From Anaerolineae bacterium (GTDB taxonomy: Bacteria; Chloroflexota; Anaerolineae; Aggregatilineales; Phototrophicaceae), in contig JALHNT010000020.1 in assembly GCA_022843385.1 (NCBI GenBank), positions 22,088 to 86,087 on the forward strand: a stretch of DNA of 64,000 bases, read 5' to 3'. Positions 44,821-52,163 of this stretch are shown here, piece after piece. A program made the position numbers and the translations under genes. Every line of letters begins with the position of its first letter. The stretch's first letter is position 1. The notes under the pieces were generated by a model. The model made no database searches. It had not been told where the DNA came from and worked only from the letters and a program-made list of their open reading frames with translations.

Positions 44821-45789
44821 TTATTCCTCGCGCGTGGCGTACTTACCCAAGAGAGTTAGAGGTTCGTCAATCGTGGCGCGATACCATATCGGCTCGCTGA
44901 AGAACGCTCCGGGCGTTGTCGCTTGTTCGTAGGTGGTGAAATAGCAGATTTTCGCGCCTTCGCCAATCTTATCCGCTGCGCGTTTCATATTGCGGACTTT
45001 GAGCGGTGTCGTGGTGACAAACAGGTAGCGTACTCCCCCCTCGCCAAACCGCTCTACAAAGCGTTCGCTGTTCCGGTAGGCAAGGAACGGAATGATCTTC
45101 TCATTCACGATATCGACGTTAGTTTCGGTGTCGTTGTCGTACTCGACAAAGTAACGTAGCTCTCGCTGCGTATCCCCTGCTCCTGGCGTGGCAATGTGTA
45201 AATACCAGTCCGGTCTAATCTCACGGGTACGTTTACCGCTGGTGTCGGTGTACGTCACCTTTTCCGGCTTCGCCCAAAACGTCCGACTGTTTATCATGTC
45301 CAACACCTGTATGTTCCCTAGTCGCTCCGCGTCCAGATATGCCGCTATCCGCACGTCATTTAAGCGGACATCATGGTGAATAAGGTGCTTTTGGGTATCT
45401 TTGGCTAGAGGTCGCAATTCCTTCTCGGTCTTGCCGTAGTGTGAGCATAAATACTCAATACCTTTCGTGTCCACGTAATAGAGCATGAATTCGTAAGCAT
45501 TGCGCTGCTTGCGGCTAAACCGATCAAGATAGTGGGCGCGGTACAATGCGCTCATCCTCTCTTTCATCCGGCGCTCGCTGTTGAAAAACAATCGCATGAT
45601 CTGATAGTCCGCAAGTTTCCCATCAAGCTGGTGGATCGCCTCGATAATCTGCTTGTCACGCGGCGTAAAGTTAATCTCCGGCGCTTCTTCAAGCGGCGGA
45701 CGGTCAAAGTACGGGACACGTTTCTTGGGTGGGGTAGGTGGTTCGTGTTGCATGTGGTTTGCTAGTCCAAAAAAGAGCGGGGTGTCCAT
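44821..45789 (-). CDS. Replication-relaxation family protein
   Basis: A 322-residue protein of the Replic_Relax family (PF13814 type). N-terminal winged-helix-like segment: FTPRDKQIIEAIHQL ... ADYQIMRLFF. Then HHDVRLNDVRIAAYLDAE and the nuclease-like core IRPDWYLHI ... YFVEYDNDTE, with acidic residues placed as in restriction-endonuclease-like folds. Family members occur on plasmids and ICEs near DNA-translocating ATPases, as here. Start taken at ATG 45789; further internal starts exist. Confidence 0.78.
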   Translation of the reverse strand: MDTPLFFGLANHMQHEPPTPPKKRVPYFDRPPLEEAPEINFTPRDKQIIEAIHQLDGKLADYQIMRLFFNSERRMKERMSALYRAHYLDRFSRKQRNAYEFMLYYVDTKGIEYLCSHYGKTEKELRPLAKDTQKHLIHHDVRLNDVRIAAYLDAERLGNIQVLDMINSRTFWAKPEKVTYTDTSGKRTREIRPDWYLHIATPGAGDTQRELRYFVEYDNDTETNVDIVNEKIIPFLAYRNSERFVERFGEGGVRYLFVTTTPLKVRNMKRAADKIGEGAKICYFTTYEQATTPGAFFSEPIWYRATIDEPLTLLGKYATREE

Positions 45790-45818
45790 AGTTTTTTCAC
45801 TATAGCACACCGACGCTG

Positions 45819-47258
45819 TTACTCGTCCTGGTCGTCGGGATGGGTGCGTAAGTAGTCGAAAATCATCTCTGTGCCGATCCGCTCTAAAATCCACTGGTCA
45901 ACGGTAGCCGCTTCCTGACCGTAGTTCAGAGCATTGCACCGGATACGCTTTCGTTGCTCTGAATTGCTCATTGCGCTCACCGGCTGGATAGCTATTTCGT
46001 GTTCGACCATCTTCCCATCTTCAATGAGCCTACAAAGCGCTGTGTAGTTGGGTAGCCTTGCTAGAGTATTCGCGCATTCCGCCTCAACGTCCGAGTAAAT
46101 CCGGGCTTTTCCTTTTACTTCAACAAACGCACTGGTGCGCTCTACATAATCCGGGTTGAGCTTTGACCGGATGTACTTGGGCTGTACCTCTGTTTCCGCT
46201 TCTGGCGGCGTGTTGTCAAACTGCGCTGCCAGTTCGTGGCTATCCACACCGGATACCCGCAAAACGATGAAATTCGCCACATTAAGCGTGCTGCCTCGGT
46301 TGAGGTCGTCTAATTGATCACGGTACTGGTGGGCGACAATCACATCAATACCATACTTCCTTGCCTCGCTTTGCAGCGTTGGGAAGCTCTCGGTAGCAAA
46401 GGACTGATATTCGTCAACAATCAGGTGAAACGGCACACGGTCAGCAGGGGCTATGTCCCGACGCGTCAAGGCGGCAATTAAGAGCAGATTGACCAGCACA
46501 GAACCGAGTAAGGCGCTGTTATCTTCCCCTAGATCACCTTTGCTCAAGTTGACCAGGAGAATTTTCCGCTCATCCATAATTTTTCTGAGACTAAAGGCAT
46601 TGTGCGGCTGCGACACAATACGCCGGATGTGTGGATCGGCTAAAAACCGCCCGATTTTATTGAGCGATGAACCTACAAGGTCGGTCAGATCGCGCTGGCT
46701 TGCGGCGTAGCCTGCAAACTGTACATCCCAAAACTGCCGGAGATACGGGTCTTGCAACCCCTGTTTGTAGTGTTCCCGGTGTGTGGGGCTGGCTAGCAGT
46801 AACCACAAGTCAAGTAACGTGGTATCGGGATGCTCCATCAAGGTCAGAATAGAATTACGAAGTAAATCTTCCATCCGGGGACCCCAACTATAGAAAAATA
46901 GCTTGCGAAGCGTATCAATGACGGTGGATGTCACACGGCGGACTTGTCGCGGGTCATCACGATCACAGTCTAGGATATTTAACCCTAACGGTTTTCTTAT
47001 CTGGTCGTCGTCTCCGGGCGCAAATACGATAACGTCCTGCTCCCGTCCTGATGGAACAAGAGCTAAGAGTTCGTCAATCATGTCGCCGTGTGGGTCTAAC
47101 GCGCACAATCCATCACCTGCCAGCATGTCTTGATACAAGATGCTCTGTAAAAGCGTCGTTTTCCCCGTTCCGGTTGTGCCGATCACATACGCGCCCTGTC
47201 GTCGCGCTTGCGGCGTCAAAATGACTTTCTGACCGCATTCCGCTCCCAAAATGACCAT
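45819..47258 (-). CDS. VirD4/FtsK-like DNA-translocating ATPase (coupling protein-like)
   Basis: A 479-residue P-loop ATPase of the DUF87/TraD-TrwB type. Walker A is GTTGTGKTT (K33), followed by ALDPHGDMIDELL; Walker B is FHLIVDEYQSF near residues 285-295; and a later DVIVAHQYRDQL segment fits sensor positions. No N-terminal membrane helices are seen, unlike classical VirD4. In plasmids such ATPases pair with replication-relaxation proteins, as here, and likely pump DNA during transfer. Start at ATG 47258, with GGAG upstream. Confidence 0.85.
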   Translation of the reverse strand: MVILGAECGQKVILTPQARRQGAYVIGTTGTGKTTLLQSILYQDMLAGDGLCALDPHGDMIDELLALVPSGREQDVIVFAPGDDDQIRKPLGLNILDCDRDDPRQVRRVTSTVIDTLRKLFFYSWGPRMEDLLRNSILTLMEHPDTTLLDLWLLLASPTHREHYKQGLQDPYLRQFWDVQFAGYAASQRDLTDLVGSSLNKIGRFLADPHIRRIVSQPHNAFSLRKIMDERKILLVNLSKGDLGEDNSALLGSVLVNLLLIAALTRRDIAPADRVPFHLIVDEYQSFATESFPTLQSEARKYGIDVIVAHQYRDQLDDLNRGSTLNVANFIVLRVSGVDSHELAAQFDNTPPEAETEVQPKYIRSKLNPDYVERTSAFVEVKGKARIYSDVEAECANTLARLPNYTALCRLIEDGKMVEHEIAIQPVSAMSNSEQRKRIRCNALNYGQEAATVDQWILERIGTEMIFDYLRTHPDDQDE

Positions 47259-47312
47259 ATTCCCGTCTCCGTTGATATGATGCCGTTTATGGTCATTACA
47301 CCATGCCACAAC

Positions 47313-47325
47313 TGCCATTTTGACA
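47313..47325. repeat. TGCCAWWWTGACA motif, copy 2
   Basis: TGCCATTTTGACA in the divergent gap between the VirD4-like gene and the small-gene array. Confidence 0.45.
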
Positions 47326-47347
47326 GTCTTGCAGGGGTACGATCAGG

Positions 47348-47366
47348 GTGAAGGTGGGAAAATACC
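47348..47366. repeat. Inverted repeat flanking gene pair 1, left arm
   Basis: GTGAAGGTGGGAAAATACC; its reverse complement, minus two A, is at 47952-47968. The two arms bracket the first two small genes. Confidence 0.7.
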
Positions 47367-47416
47367 TCTTTGCAGTTCGACTGCCTCTAGCAGACCACTG
47401 AAAGGAGGTGATGCCT

Positions 47417-47734
47417 ATGGAACTCATGACCGCTCATCTCAGAACATGCCTTCCCCCGTTGTACTCAAATGAGCAACAGGGAAAAAAGGCGCTGGCGCTC
47501 GTCCACTATTTCACACCGGATAGTTCGTGGGATTGGTATGCTTCCGAGTTCGATGGACACGATACGTTTTTTGGTCTTGTGAAAGGTCATTTCCTAGAGT
47601 TGGGATACTTCCTACTCTCGGAACTACAAACGATACGTGGTCAACATGGACTACCAATTGAGCGCGATCTGAACTGGCAACCGACAACGTTGCAACAGAT
47701 CGAGGATTTTTGGCGCACACGGGGACATTGGTAA
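47417..47734 (+). CDS. DUF2958-like small protein
   Basis: A 105-residue protein. LPPLYSNEQQGKKALALVHYF, WDWYASEFDG, and TFFGLVKGHFLELGYFLLSEL match the DUF2958 family found on plasmids and phages, of unknown function. AAAGGAGG at 47401-47408 places the start at ATG 47417. First of four small genes with this strong ribosome-binding site. Confidence 0.82.
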   Translation: MELMTAHLRTCLPPLYSNEQQGKKALALVHYFTPDSSWDWYASEFDGHDTFFGLVKGHFLELGYFLLSELQTIRGQHGLPIERDLNWQPTTLQQIEDFWRTRGHW

Positions 47735-47765
47735 GGTATCCCGTGTCGAAAGGAGGTGAACAACG

Positions 47766-47948
47766 ATGATGGAGCTAATCAAGCATCCTGAAATAGTTCT
47801 CGGTGGAGTGATTGCGTTTGGGCTGGTGCTACACACGCTCACGAAACCAAGAAAAAGCCGCACACCGAGCCAAGAAGTTCGTGTACGGCTTATCGTTGAA
47901 CAAAGTTCAGACAGGCACATTGCCCAATACGTCATGCTAGAAGAGTAA
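47766..47948 (+). CDS. Small membrane protein of the element
   Basis: A 60-residue protein with one hydrophobic helix (IVLGGVIAFGLVLHTL, about residues 10-25), then a basic segment. GAAAGGAGGTGA precedes the start. Probably inner-membrane anchored; function unknown. Confidence 0.6.
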   Translation: MMELIKHPEIVLGGVIAFGLVLHTLTKPRKSRTPSQEVRVRLIVEQSSDRHIAQYVMLEE

Positions 47949-47951
47949 GAA

Positions 47952-47968
47952 GGTATTCCCACCTTCAC
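47952..47968. repeat. Inverted repeat flanking gene pair 1, right arm
   Basis: GGTATTCCCACCTTCAC, complementary to 47348-47366 except for two extra A there. It also contains the small self-hairpin GAAGGT...ACCTTC. Confidence 0.7.
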
Positions 47969-48019
47969 TCTTCGCACTAAATAAATTTTACCATTACGTA
48001 TCAAATCCTCGGTACACAC

Positions 48020-48032
48020 TGCCAAAATGACA
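48020..48032. repeat. TGCCAWWWTGACA motif, copy 3
   Basis: TGCCAAAATGACA, upstream of the third small gene. Confidence 0.45.
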
Positions 48033-48052
48033 TTCACCACGAGCTAGGATTA

Positions 48053-48073
48053 GGCTGAAGGTGAGGCATCTCC
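48053..48073. repeat. Inverted repeat flanking gene pair 2, left arm
   Basis: A 21-base stretch with core GAAGGTGAGGCATC; its near reverse complement is at 48547-48569. The arms bracket the third and fourth small genes. Confidence 0.6.
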
Positions 48074-48127
48074 ACTTACGGGAAACTGTACCCCTACTGG
48101 TAACTACCCGGAAAGGAGGTGAAAGCT

Positions 48128-48310
48128 ATGCGAAGGTCGCCGAAATATATCCTGGTGGATTTGCGCCTCCAAGAGTTTCGGATGTTCGATTGGGGAACAA
48201 ACAGGATATTGGTTATTCCCTTTGATAGCCCAACAGGAAAACGCTTGTTTCATGCCTGGGTTCATATGGGATGCACGCGACAGGAGTTCATCGTTTCAAA
48301 GGTGCAATAA
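48128..48310 (+). CDS. Small unknown protein of the element
   Basis: A 60-residue basic protein, predicted mostly beta (KYILVDLRLQEFRMFDW ... ILVIPFD). GAAAGGAGGTGA lies before ATG 48128. No family recognised. Confidence 0.55.
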   Translation: MRRSPKYILVDLRLQEFRMFDWGTNRILVIPFDSPTGKRLFHAWVHMGCTRQEFIVSKVQ

Positions 48311-48343
48311 CCGATTATCTTGTCCGAAAGGAGGTGACACGCT

Positions 48344-48508
48344 ATGAAGGATTGGAAAACGCTCACATCGAAACAGAAGATCGCTCGGCTCAATAAGCAG
48401 CTTGTACAAATCAAAGATGCCCGGATACTCCTGGACGAATTCGAGGATTTGACAACCGAATGGATAAAGAAGGTAGAAACTTCGTCCAAGTCGGATGTTG
48501 TTAAATAA
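48344..48508 (+). CDS. Small coiled-coil protein of the element
   Basis: A 54-residue, highly charged, helical protein (LTSKQKIARLNKQLVQIKD, then EFEDLTTEW). GAAAGGAGGTGA precedes ATG 48344. It is the fourth gene of the small-gene array. The strong ribosome-binding site makes it likely real despite its size. Confidence 0.6.
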   Translation: MKDWKTLTSKQKIARLNKQLVQIKDARILLDEFEDLTTEWIKKVETSSKSDVVK

Positions 48509-49426
48509 GCCTGCCTTGACCTGCTAAACCAAGTAGGCTGATTTGTGGGTGATGCCTCATCCTTCACCCTACTCCTTACACTATAGCATACTCAAACAAA
48601 TTGCTCTCCCCTTCCATCGTTCTGTGAGTGAATTCGCCCCGTTCTCGTTTGCCGTTGCACGTTCCGTTGAAGCGCACCGCCGAAGCGTAAGCGAGGCTGC
48701 CCCCGCCGAGTGGTGCGGATGGCGGGCTTGTCCCGTCAGACGCCCACGCCCGCCTGAGCCGTTAACGGCTCAGGTCTACCCGCGACCAAACCAAGCGAGA
48801 CTTTTCTGAAAGAAAGTCTCTTGGTCGCGGGGCGGCGGTGGGGGCAGCCTCGCTTTTTGAGCGGGCTGAAAGACCGAACAAAAGCGAGGCGGTGCGCGTG
48901 GCTCGACGATCCCCCCTTCGCAGACCAGTGTGAAGATTTGAACCGATTTATCGGGCAAATCAAGCCTGGGCAAGAGAGGGGTGGTGAGGAGAGACACATT
49001 CTCGTTGACGGCGTTTGAGGACGTTTATTGCACAATAAAATCCAGCATTGCTTATGCTGGTCGTTATGTTGAACAGTATGTTGATCTCGTTGCTGTTTTC
49101 TGAACAGAGACAAAAGCTATTCGTATAGCATTTGTACTCTTGCCTATATGGTGCTTTACATCACCAGAAAAGCAAAAGCGCAATAGAACGATATAGTTTG
49201 ATGCGGTTCGCCGATTTTTTAAGATCAGTGTATAGAAAGACTTTGTTCTCGTTCTCTGTGGAACGTAAGTACAGTCTATCTCTCCATATAGTCTTCTTAG
49301 TTCTTCAGTCCAGAAACACCCTCTCCCCCCTAAACGCTTAAGAAAGCGTCCCCCCTCTCCGCCTCGGCTGCCGTAGACGGTGGGACGAAAAGTTGCACGA
49401 ACAATGCCGCCCTTTGTGTTTTCCGG
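48509..49426. other. Noncoding zone with nested palindromes, candidate origin or structured RNA
   Basis: No reliable gene is seen. It holds the right arm of the second flanking repeat (48547-48569) and a G+C-rich block (48672-48897) with several nested inverted repeats. A hairpin CCAGCAT...ATGCTGG lies at 49042-49060, after which the DNA is A+T-rich. Partition genes follow to the right and transfer-type genes lie to the left. This is where an origin of replication or transfer, or a large RNA, could lie. Confidence 0.55.
48672..48897. repeat. Nested inverted-repeat block
   Basis: From outside in: GCGCACCGCC (48672-48681) with 48888-48897; GCGAGGCTGCCCCC (48691-48704) with 48840-48853; a perfect palindrome at 48754-48773 centred on GTTAAC; and a hairpin CGCGACCAA (48781-48789) / TTGGTCGCG (48821-48829) that encloses GAGACTTT / AAAGTCTC. 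All arms listed are exact complements. Confidence 0.85.
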
Positions 49427-49456
49427 TTGACAGGGATTGCCGGGTTTTACTACGAT
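49427..49456 (+). promoter_or_regulatory. Promoter of a possible small RNA
   Basis: Perfect TTGACA (49427-49432) and TACGAT (49451-49456) with an 18-bp spacer; no gene follows on this strand. Confidence 0.55.
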
Positions 49457-49462
49457 AGGAAT

Positions 49463-49514
49463 GTTAAAGTTCGAAAACGCGCGTTCTAAAAGTCCCTGGC
49501 AGGGGACTTTTTTA
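49463..49514 (+). ncRNA. Candidate small RNA of about 50 bases
   Basis: A predicted start near 49463 lies between the promoter and a strong terminator (GTCCC 49492-49496 / GGGAC 49503-49507, flanked by AAAA and TTTTTT). The short transcript has the palindrome AACGCGCGTT and no reading frame. Next to partition and replication genes it could be a plasmid-type control RNA. Evidence is sequence only. Confidence 0.4.
49488..49513 (+). terminator. Rho-independent terminator
   Basis: Stem AAAAGTCCC / GGGACTTTT with a six-base loop and a T tract. No protein gene ends here on this strand. Confidence 0.85.
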
Positions 49515-49570
49515 TGTCTTATCTCATAATGAATGTATCGGGTTTAGCTTGTCAAGAGGCGCTAAAAGGC

Positions 49571-49632
49571 GTTCGGAATTCCGTTCGTTCGATATTCCGA
49601 ACGATTTTCCGTTCGGAAATGCGTTCGGTTAT
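49571..49632. repeat. Centromere-like repeat cluster A
   Basis: Several copies of the half-site CGTTCGGAA or its complement, abutting the stop codon of the RHH gene. It includes a 28-bp block (49591-49618) whose arms TTCCGAACG and CGTTCGGAA are perfect inverted repeats with a 6-base spacer. Cluster B repeats this block. Confidence 0.85.
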
Positions 49633-50003
49633 TTGAGGTTTTTATCTTTAAGATATAGATCAAGAGCTTCTCTGACAATATCAGATAGTGTTACTTTCTC
49701 TCCGCTCATCTCTGCCCGATGTTTAAGCTCCTTCAACTTGAAAATTTGATCTTCATAAAACTCAAAACTATAGCGGGTGGAGCGTCGCTTAAGAGGGAAA
49801 AATGCGGAGTGATATTCCGAACGGTTTTCCGTTCGGAATTCCGTTCGTTCGGTTTTCCGTTCGGTTATTGTCTGATCCTGGCTCTGCTGGTTGTGTGGAA
49901 TTGGTTTCTGAATAGGAGGTAAGCCAGCCATGTCTATCTCTTCCGGCTTTATCCGGCTGGCTTTTTCCGCTCCGACAAACATAGATGTGTCTACTTTTCT
50001 CAT
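49629..50003 (-). CDS. Ribbon-helix-helix partition protein (ParB/ParG-like)
   Basis: A 124-residue DNA-binding protein. The C-terminal 50 residues form a ribbon-helix-helix: a basic strand (RRSTRYSFEF) and two helices (FKLKELKHRAEMSGEK; LSDIVREALDLYL). The N-terminal half is flexible. Its start overlaps the ParA stop (ATGA), so it is the partner of ParA. Centromere-like repeats lie at its 3' end and inside the gene itself, where they encode residues about 46-65 (a run rich in T, E, R). It would bind these sites and load ParA for plasmid segregation. Confidence 0.82.
   Translation of the reverse strand: MRKVDTSMFVGAEKASRIKPEEIDMAGLPPIQKPIPHNQQSQDQTITERKTERTEFRTENRSEYHSAFFPLKRRSTRYSFEFYEDQIFKLKELKHRAEMSGEKVTLSDIVREALDLYLKDKNLK
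49811..49867. repeat. Centromere-like repeat cluster B, inside the RHH gene
   Basis: It repeats the 28-bp block of cluster A at 49811-49838 with one change, followed by further CCGTTCG units and GTTCGGTTATT, as in cluster A. It is in frame and encodes a Thr/Glu/Arg-rich linker. Confidence 0.85.
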
Positions 50004-50749
50004 TGAGCAAGCCACGCTGCCAGTTCTCGGTACGCCTGCGTACCTTGATGTGACGGCGCGAACTGAATAATCGGTTGTCTCGCCTCATATGAGCGGGGAA
50101 ATGCTACGGCAGAATGTACCAACATCGGCAAAACATTCTCTCGGTAAATTTTCTGTGCGCTCTTTACGATGCCGGGGGATAGGGAAGTCGTCGCGTCGTA
50201 CTTGGTAAACAAAATCCGTATGTCCTGGTCTAAATCGTATTTAGGCCATAGCACCGTATGTAGATGTTTGATAAGGTCTGCCAGTCCATCTACCGCCATT
50301 CGTTCTGTAGACACTGGCACAATAATCTGTCGGGCTGATACCAGCGCGTTAAACGTCAGTTTGTCCTTGCCTGGGGGAGTATCAAGCAAAATAAAATCAT
50401 ACTCCGCCTCAACTGCGTCTAATTTCTCTCGTAGTAAGCCTTCATCTTTACCACTTTCAAGCATCGCCTCAACAGCCGCTAGAAGGTCGCTAGCTGGCAC
50501 TAAATCAAATGAGAATGCTGTCTTCTGGACAGTAAGCGCGATTGGAATGTTCTGCATAAATACATGGGCTAAATTCATTGGAATAGTGTCGGGGTCAAAT
50601 CCAAGATATTTTGTGGTTTGTGCCTGTTGGTCAAGATCAACCAATAGAACTTTCTTACCGCGTTCGGCAAGTGCTGCCGCTGTATTAACGGCGCTAGTCG
50701 TTTTACCAGTGCCGCCTTTATAGATTGAAAAAGAAACAACTTTAGCCAT
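50000..50749 (-). CDS. parA: ParA-type partition ATPase
   Basis: A 249-residue deviant Walker ATPase. The motif KGGTGKTTSAVN (residues about 11-22), Walker A' VLLVDLDQQAQTT, and Walker B FILLDTPPG are clear. Such proteins move plasmid DNA together with a centromere-binding protein. The gene overlaps the small HTH gene upstream and the RHH gene downstream, so the three are one operon. Start at ATG 50749. Confidence 0.93.
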   Translation of the reverse strand: MAKVVSFSIYKGGTGKTTSAVNTAAALAERGKKVLLVDLDQQAQTTKYLGFDPDTIPMNLAHVFMQNIPIALTVQKTAFSFDLVPASDLLAAVEAMLESGKDEGLLREKLDAVEAEYDFILLDTPPGKDKLTFNALVSARQIIVPVSTERMAVDGLADLIKHLHTVLWPKYDLDQDIRILFTKYDATTSLSPGIVKSAQKIYRENVLPMLVHSAVAFPRSYEARQPIIQFAPSHQGTQAYRELAAWLAQ

Positions 50750-50930
50750 GTCTTTTGCTAGGATAAACAGTGCTTTTCTTATACGCCTCAACCTCTGTAG
50801 CGGGAATTTCGTACCGATCACCCACACGTCTAGCGCCGGGTATCAAGCCATTTTCTATCCATCGAATGACTGTTTTAGGATCGCGTCCCACGATGCGGGC
50901 AAAACTGGTCGCGGAGATTGCAGACTTCAT
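50742..50930 (-). CDS. Small excisionase-type HTH protein of the partition operon
   Basis: A 62-residue HTH protein: ATSFARIVGRDPKTVIRWIEN, then GARRVGDRYEIPATEV, the pattern of MerR/excisionase winged helices. It overlaps parA by eight bases. It may regulate the operon. No clear ribosome-binding site is seen. Confidence 0.75.
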   Translation of the reverse strand: MKSAISATSFARIVGRDPKTVIRWIENGLIPGARRVGDRYEIPATEVEAYKKSTVYPSKRHG

Positions 50931-51014
50931 ACTTTACTTGTGACACATCCCGAAATGCGTGTCAACAGGTGGTTTGTGGAGTTTGAGGAAAAAGGGGAAT
51001 TGACTAATGGTTCG

Positions 51015-52037
51015 CTACAAATGCAACATTCCGAGAAGTTCTTTCAGAACCTCGCCCCATTGCTCACGGTCTAAATCAAGGCTCTGGTAGCCTTTCCAAC
51101 GGATAAAAAAATCAATAACGGTCTGTCCAGTACATCCGGCGAAACAATGCCAGTAATTCGCATTTGGCGGTGTGCTAAAACTCATCCGATGATCCTCATG
51201 GAATGGGCAATAGCCTCTGCCTGTTGGGGTGAGTTCCACAAACTGCGATACGAAATCATGGACGCTAACTGCCGCTTTGATTTTCTTGTCCGGGGGCATG
51301 TTCTTTGAGAACTTTTTCTTGTCAAATTGCGGAGTAGAGAAGTGTGGTTTGGCTTCGGGCGCTCGTTTCAAAATAGCCTTAACAAAGCGCCTGGGAACTT
51401 TCTGCGGGTTGGTAAGGATCGCCATTTGTTCTCTGACCGACGGCGCAAGCGGTACATTCTCACGGTCAACAAAAACAAACCGCTGCGGTGTTGGCAGTTC
51501 CGGGTGACGGTGTAGACCCAATGGCAATCGGACTAATGAACCTACGCTATTCATCTCCGTCAATCGGTCTTGCTTCGGATACAGTTCTACTCCGTCTAGC
51601 TCGTACCTGTTCCGCAGAAAATTTCCAAAGCGGCGGGCGTCTGCTCCCGGCATACGGTCAAAAAACAGCCACAAGTGACCGCCGCGCCGGGATTGTTCTC
51701 TGTAGGACGGCACGCCCTCTTGTTCAAGCTGGTCAGCCATATGTTGAACACTCGCCCAATGTTCTGCATCGTCGGCGTCAAACACAATGGATTTTGCTTG
51801 ACTGTCGGTGTCCAGCAGATATGCGCCAATGGTGATACCCTGACCGCGTAAATGTCGCTCCACTATAGCCAGCGAGAGCGGTTGTATGGTATCAGTGGTA
51901 AAGTCCTTAGCGCGAAAATATGTCCCGTCTTTGGGGTTCTGGACGGGATAGGTATCCCACCTGCTGATAAATGTTTCCGCGTAAGCTCGTAGTAGCTCCA
52001 GGTCTAGTTCTGGTCGGCTGTCTCCCTCGTGCCGCAT
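51015..52037 (-). CDS. AEP-type primase with C-terminal CHC2-like zinc finger
   Basis: A 340-residue protein. The N-terminal part looks like an archaeo-eukaryotic primase of the TOTE type: IVFDADD supplies the Asp pair, SRRGGHLWLFF the catalytic His, and SLVRLPLGLHR the later motif. Near residues 270-310 is a DnaG-like zinc finger (GYCPFHEDHRMSF ... YWHCFAGC), here at the C-terminus, while in DnaG it is N-terminal. It likely primes replication of the element. Start chosen at ATG 52037; a GTG at 52094 would add 19 residues, but that stretch contains a dispersed repeat and neither start has a clear ribosome-binding site. Confidence 0.8.
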   Translation of the reverse strand: MRHEGDSRPELDLELLRAYAETFISRWDTYPVQNPKDGTYFRAKDFTTDTIQPLSLAIVERHLRGQGITIGAYLLDTDSQAKSIVFDADDAEHWASVQHMADQLEQEGVPSYREQSRRGGHLWLFFDRMPGADARRFGNFLRNRYELDGVELYPKQDRLTEMNSVGSLVRLPLGLHRHPELPTPQRFVFVDRENVPLAPSVREQMAILTNPQKVPRRFVKAILKRAPEAKPHFSTPQFDKKKFSKNMPPDKKIKAAVSVHDFVSQFVELTPTGRGYCPFHEDHRMSFSTPPNANYWHCFAGCTGQTVIDFFIRWKGYQSLDLDREQWGEVLKELLGMLHL

Positions 52038-52068
52038 AAGATGTAGTGTAGCATTCCCCGCAGGCAAA

Positions 52069-52082
52069 GAAATTTTCGTTGA
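52069..52082. repeat. Dispersed 14-bp repeat, copy 3 of 3 (reverse)
   Basis: GAAATTTTCGTTGA, the reverse complement of copies at 41290-41303 and 44805-44818; 31 bases upstream of the chosen primase start. Confidence 0.45.
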
Positions 52083-52163
52083 ACTTCTTGCCACTTATGC
52101 TACGGGACAGACTATGCCAAACTGTCAGATACAAACGTGTTGCCCTACACTGTTGTACGGAGC

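Noticed and set aside
48736..49113. Protein genes on either strand in the palindrome block.
   Set aside because: The open frames lack ribosome-binding sites, show biased low-complexity composition and run across the inverted repeats. None resembles a known family.
49571..49867. CRISPR or transposon ends at the GTTCGG repeats.
   Set aside because: The units are very short inverted sites in two clusters beside a ParA/RHH operon, with no spacer pattern and no target duplication. A centromere fits better.
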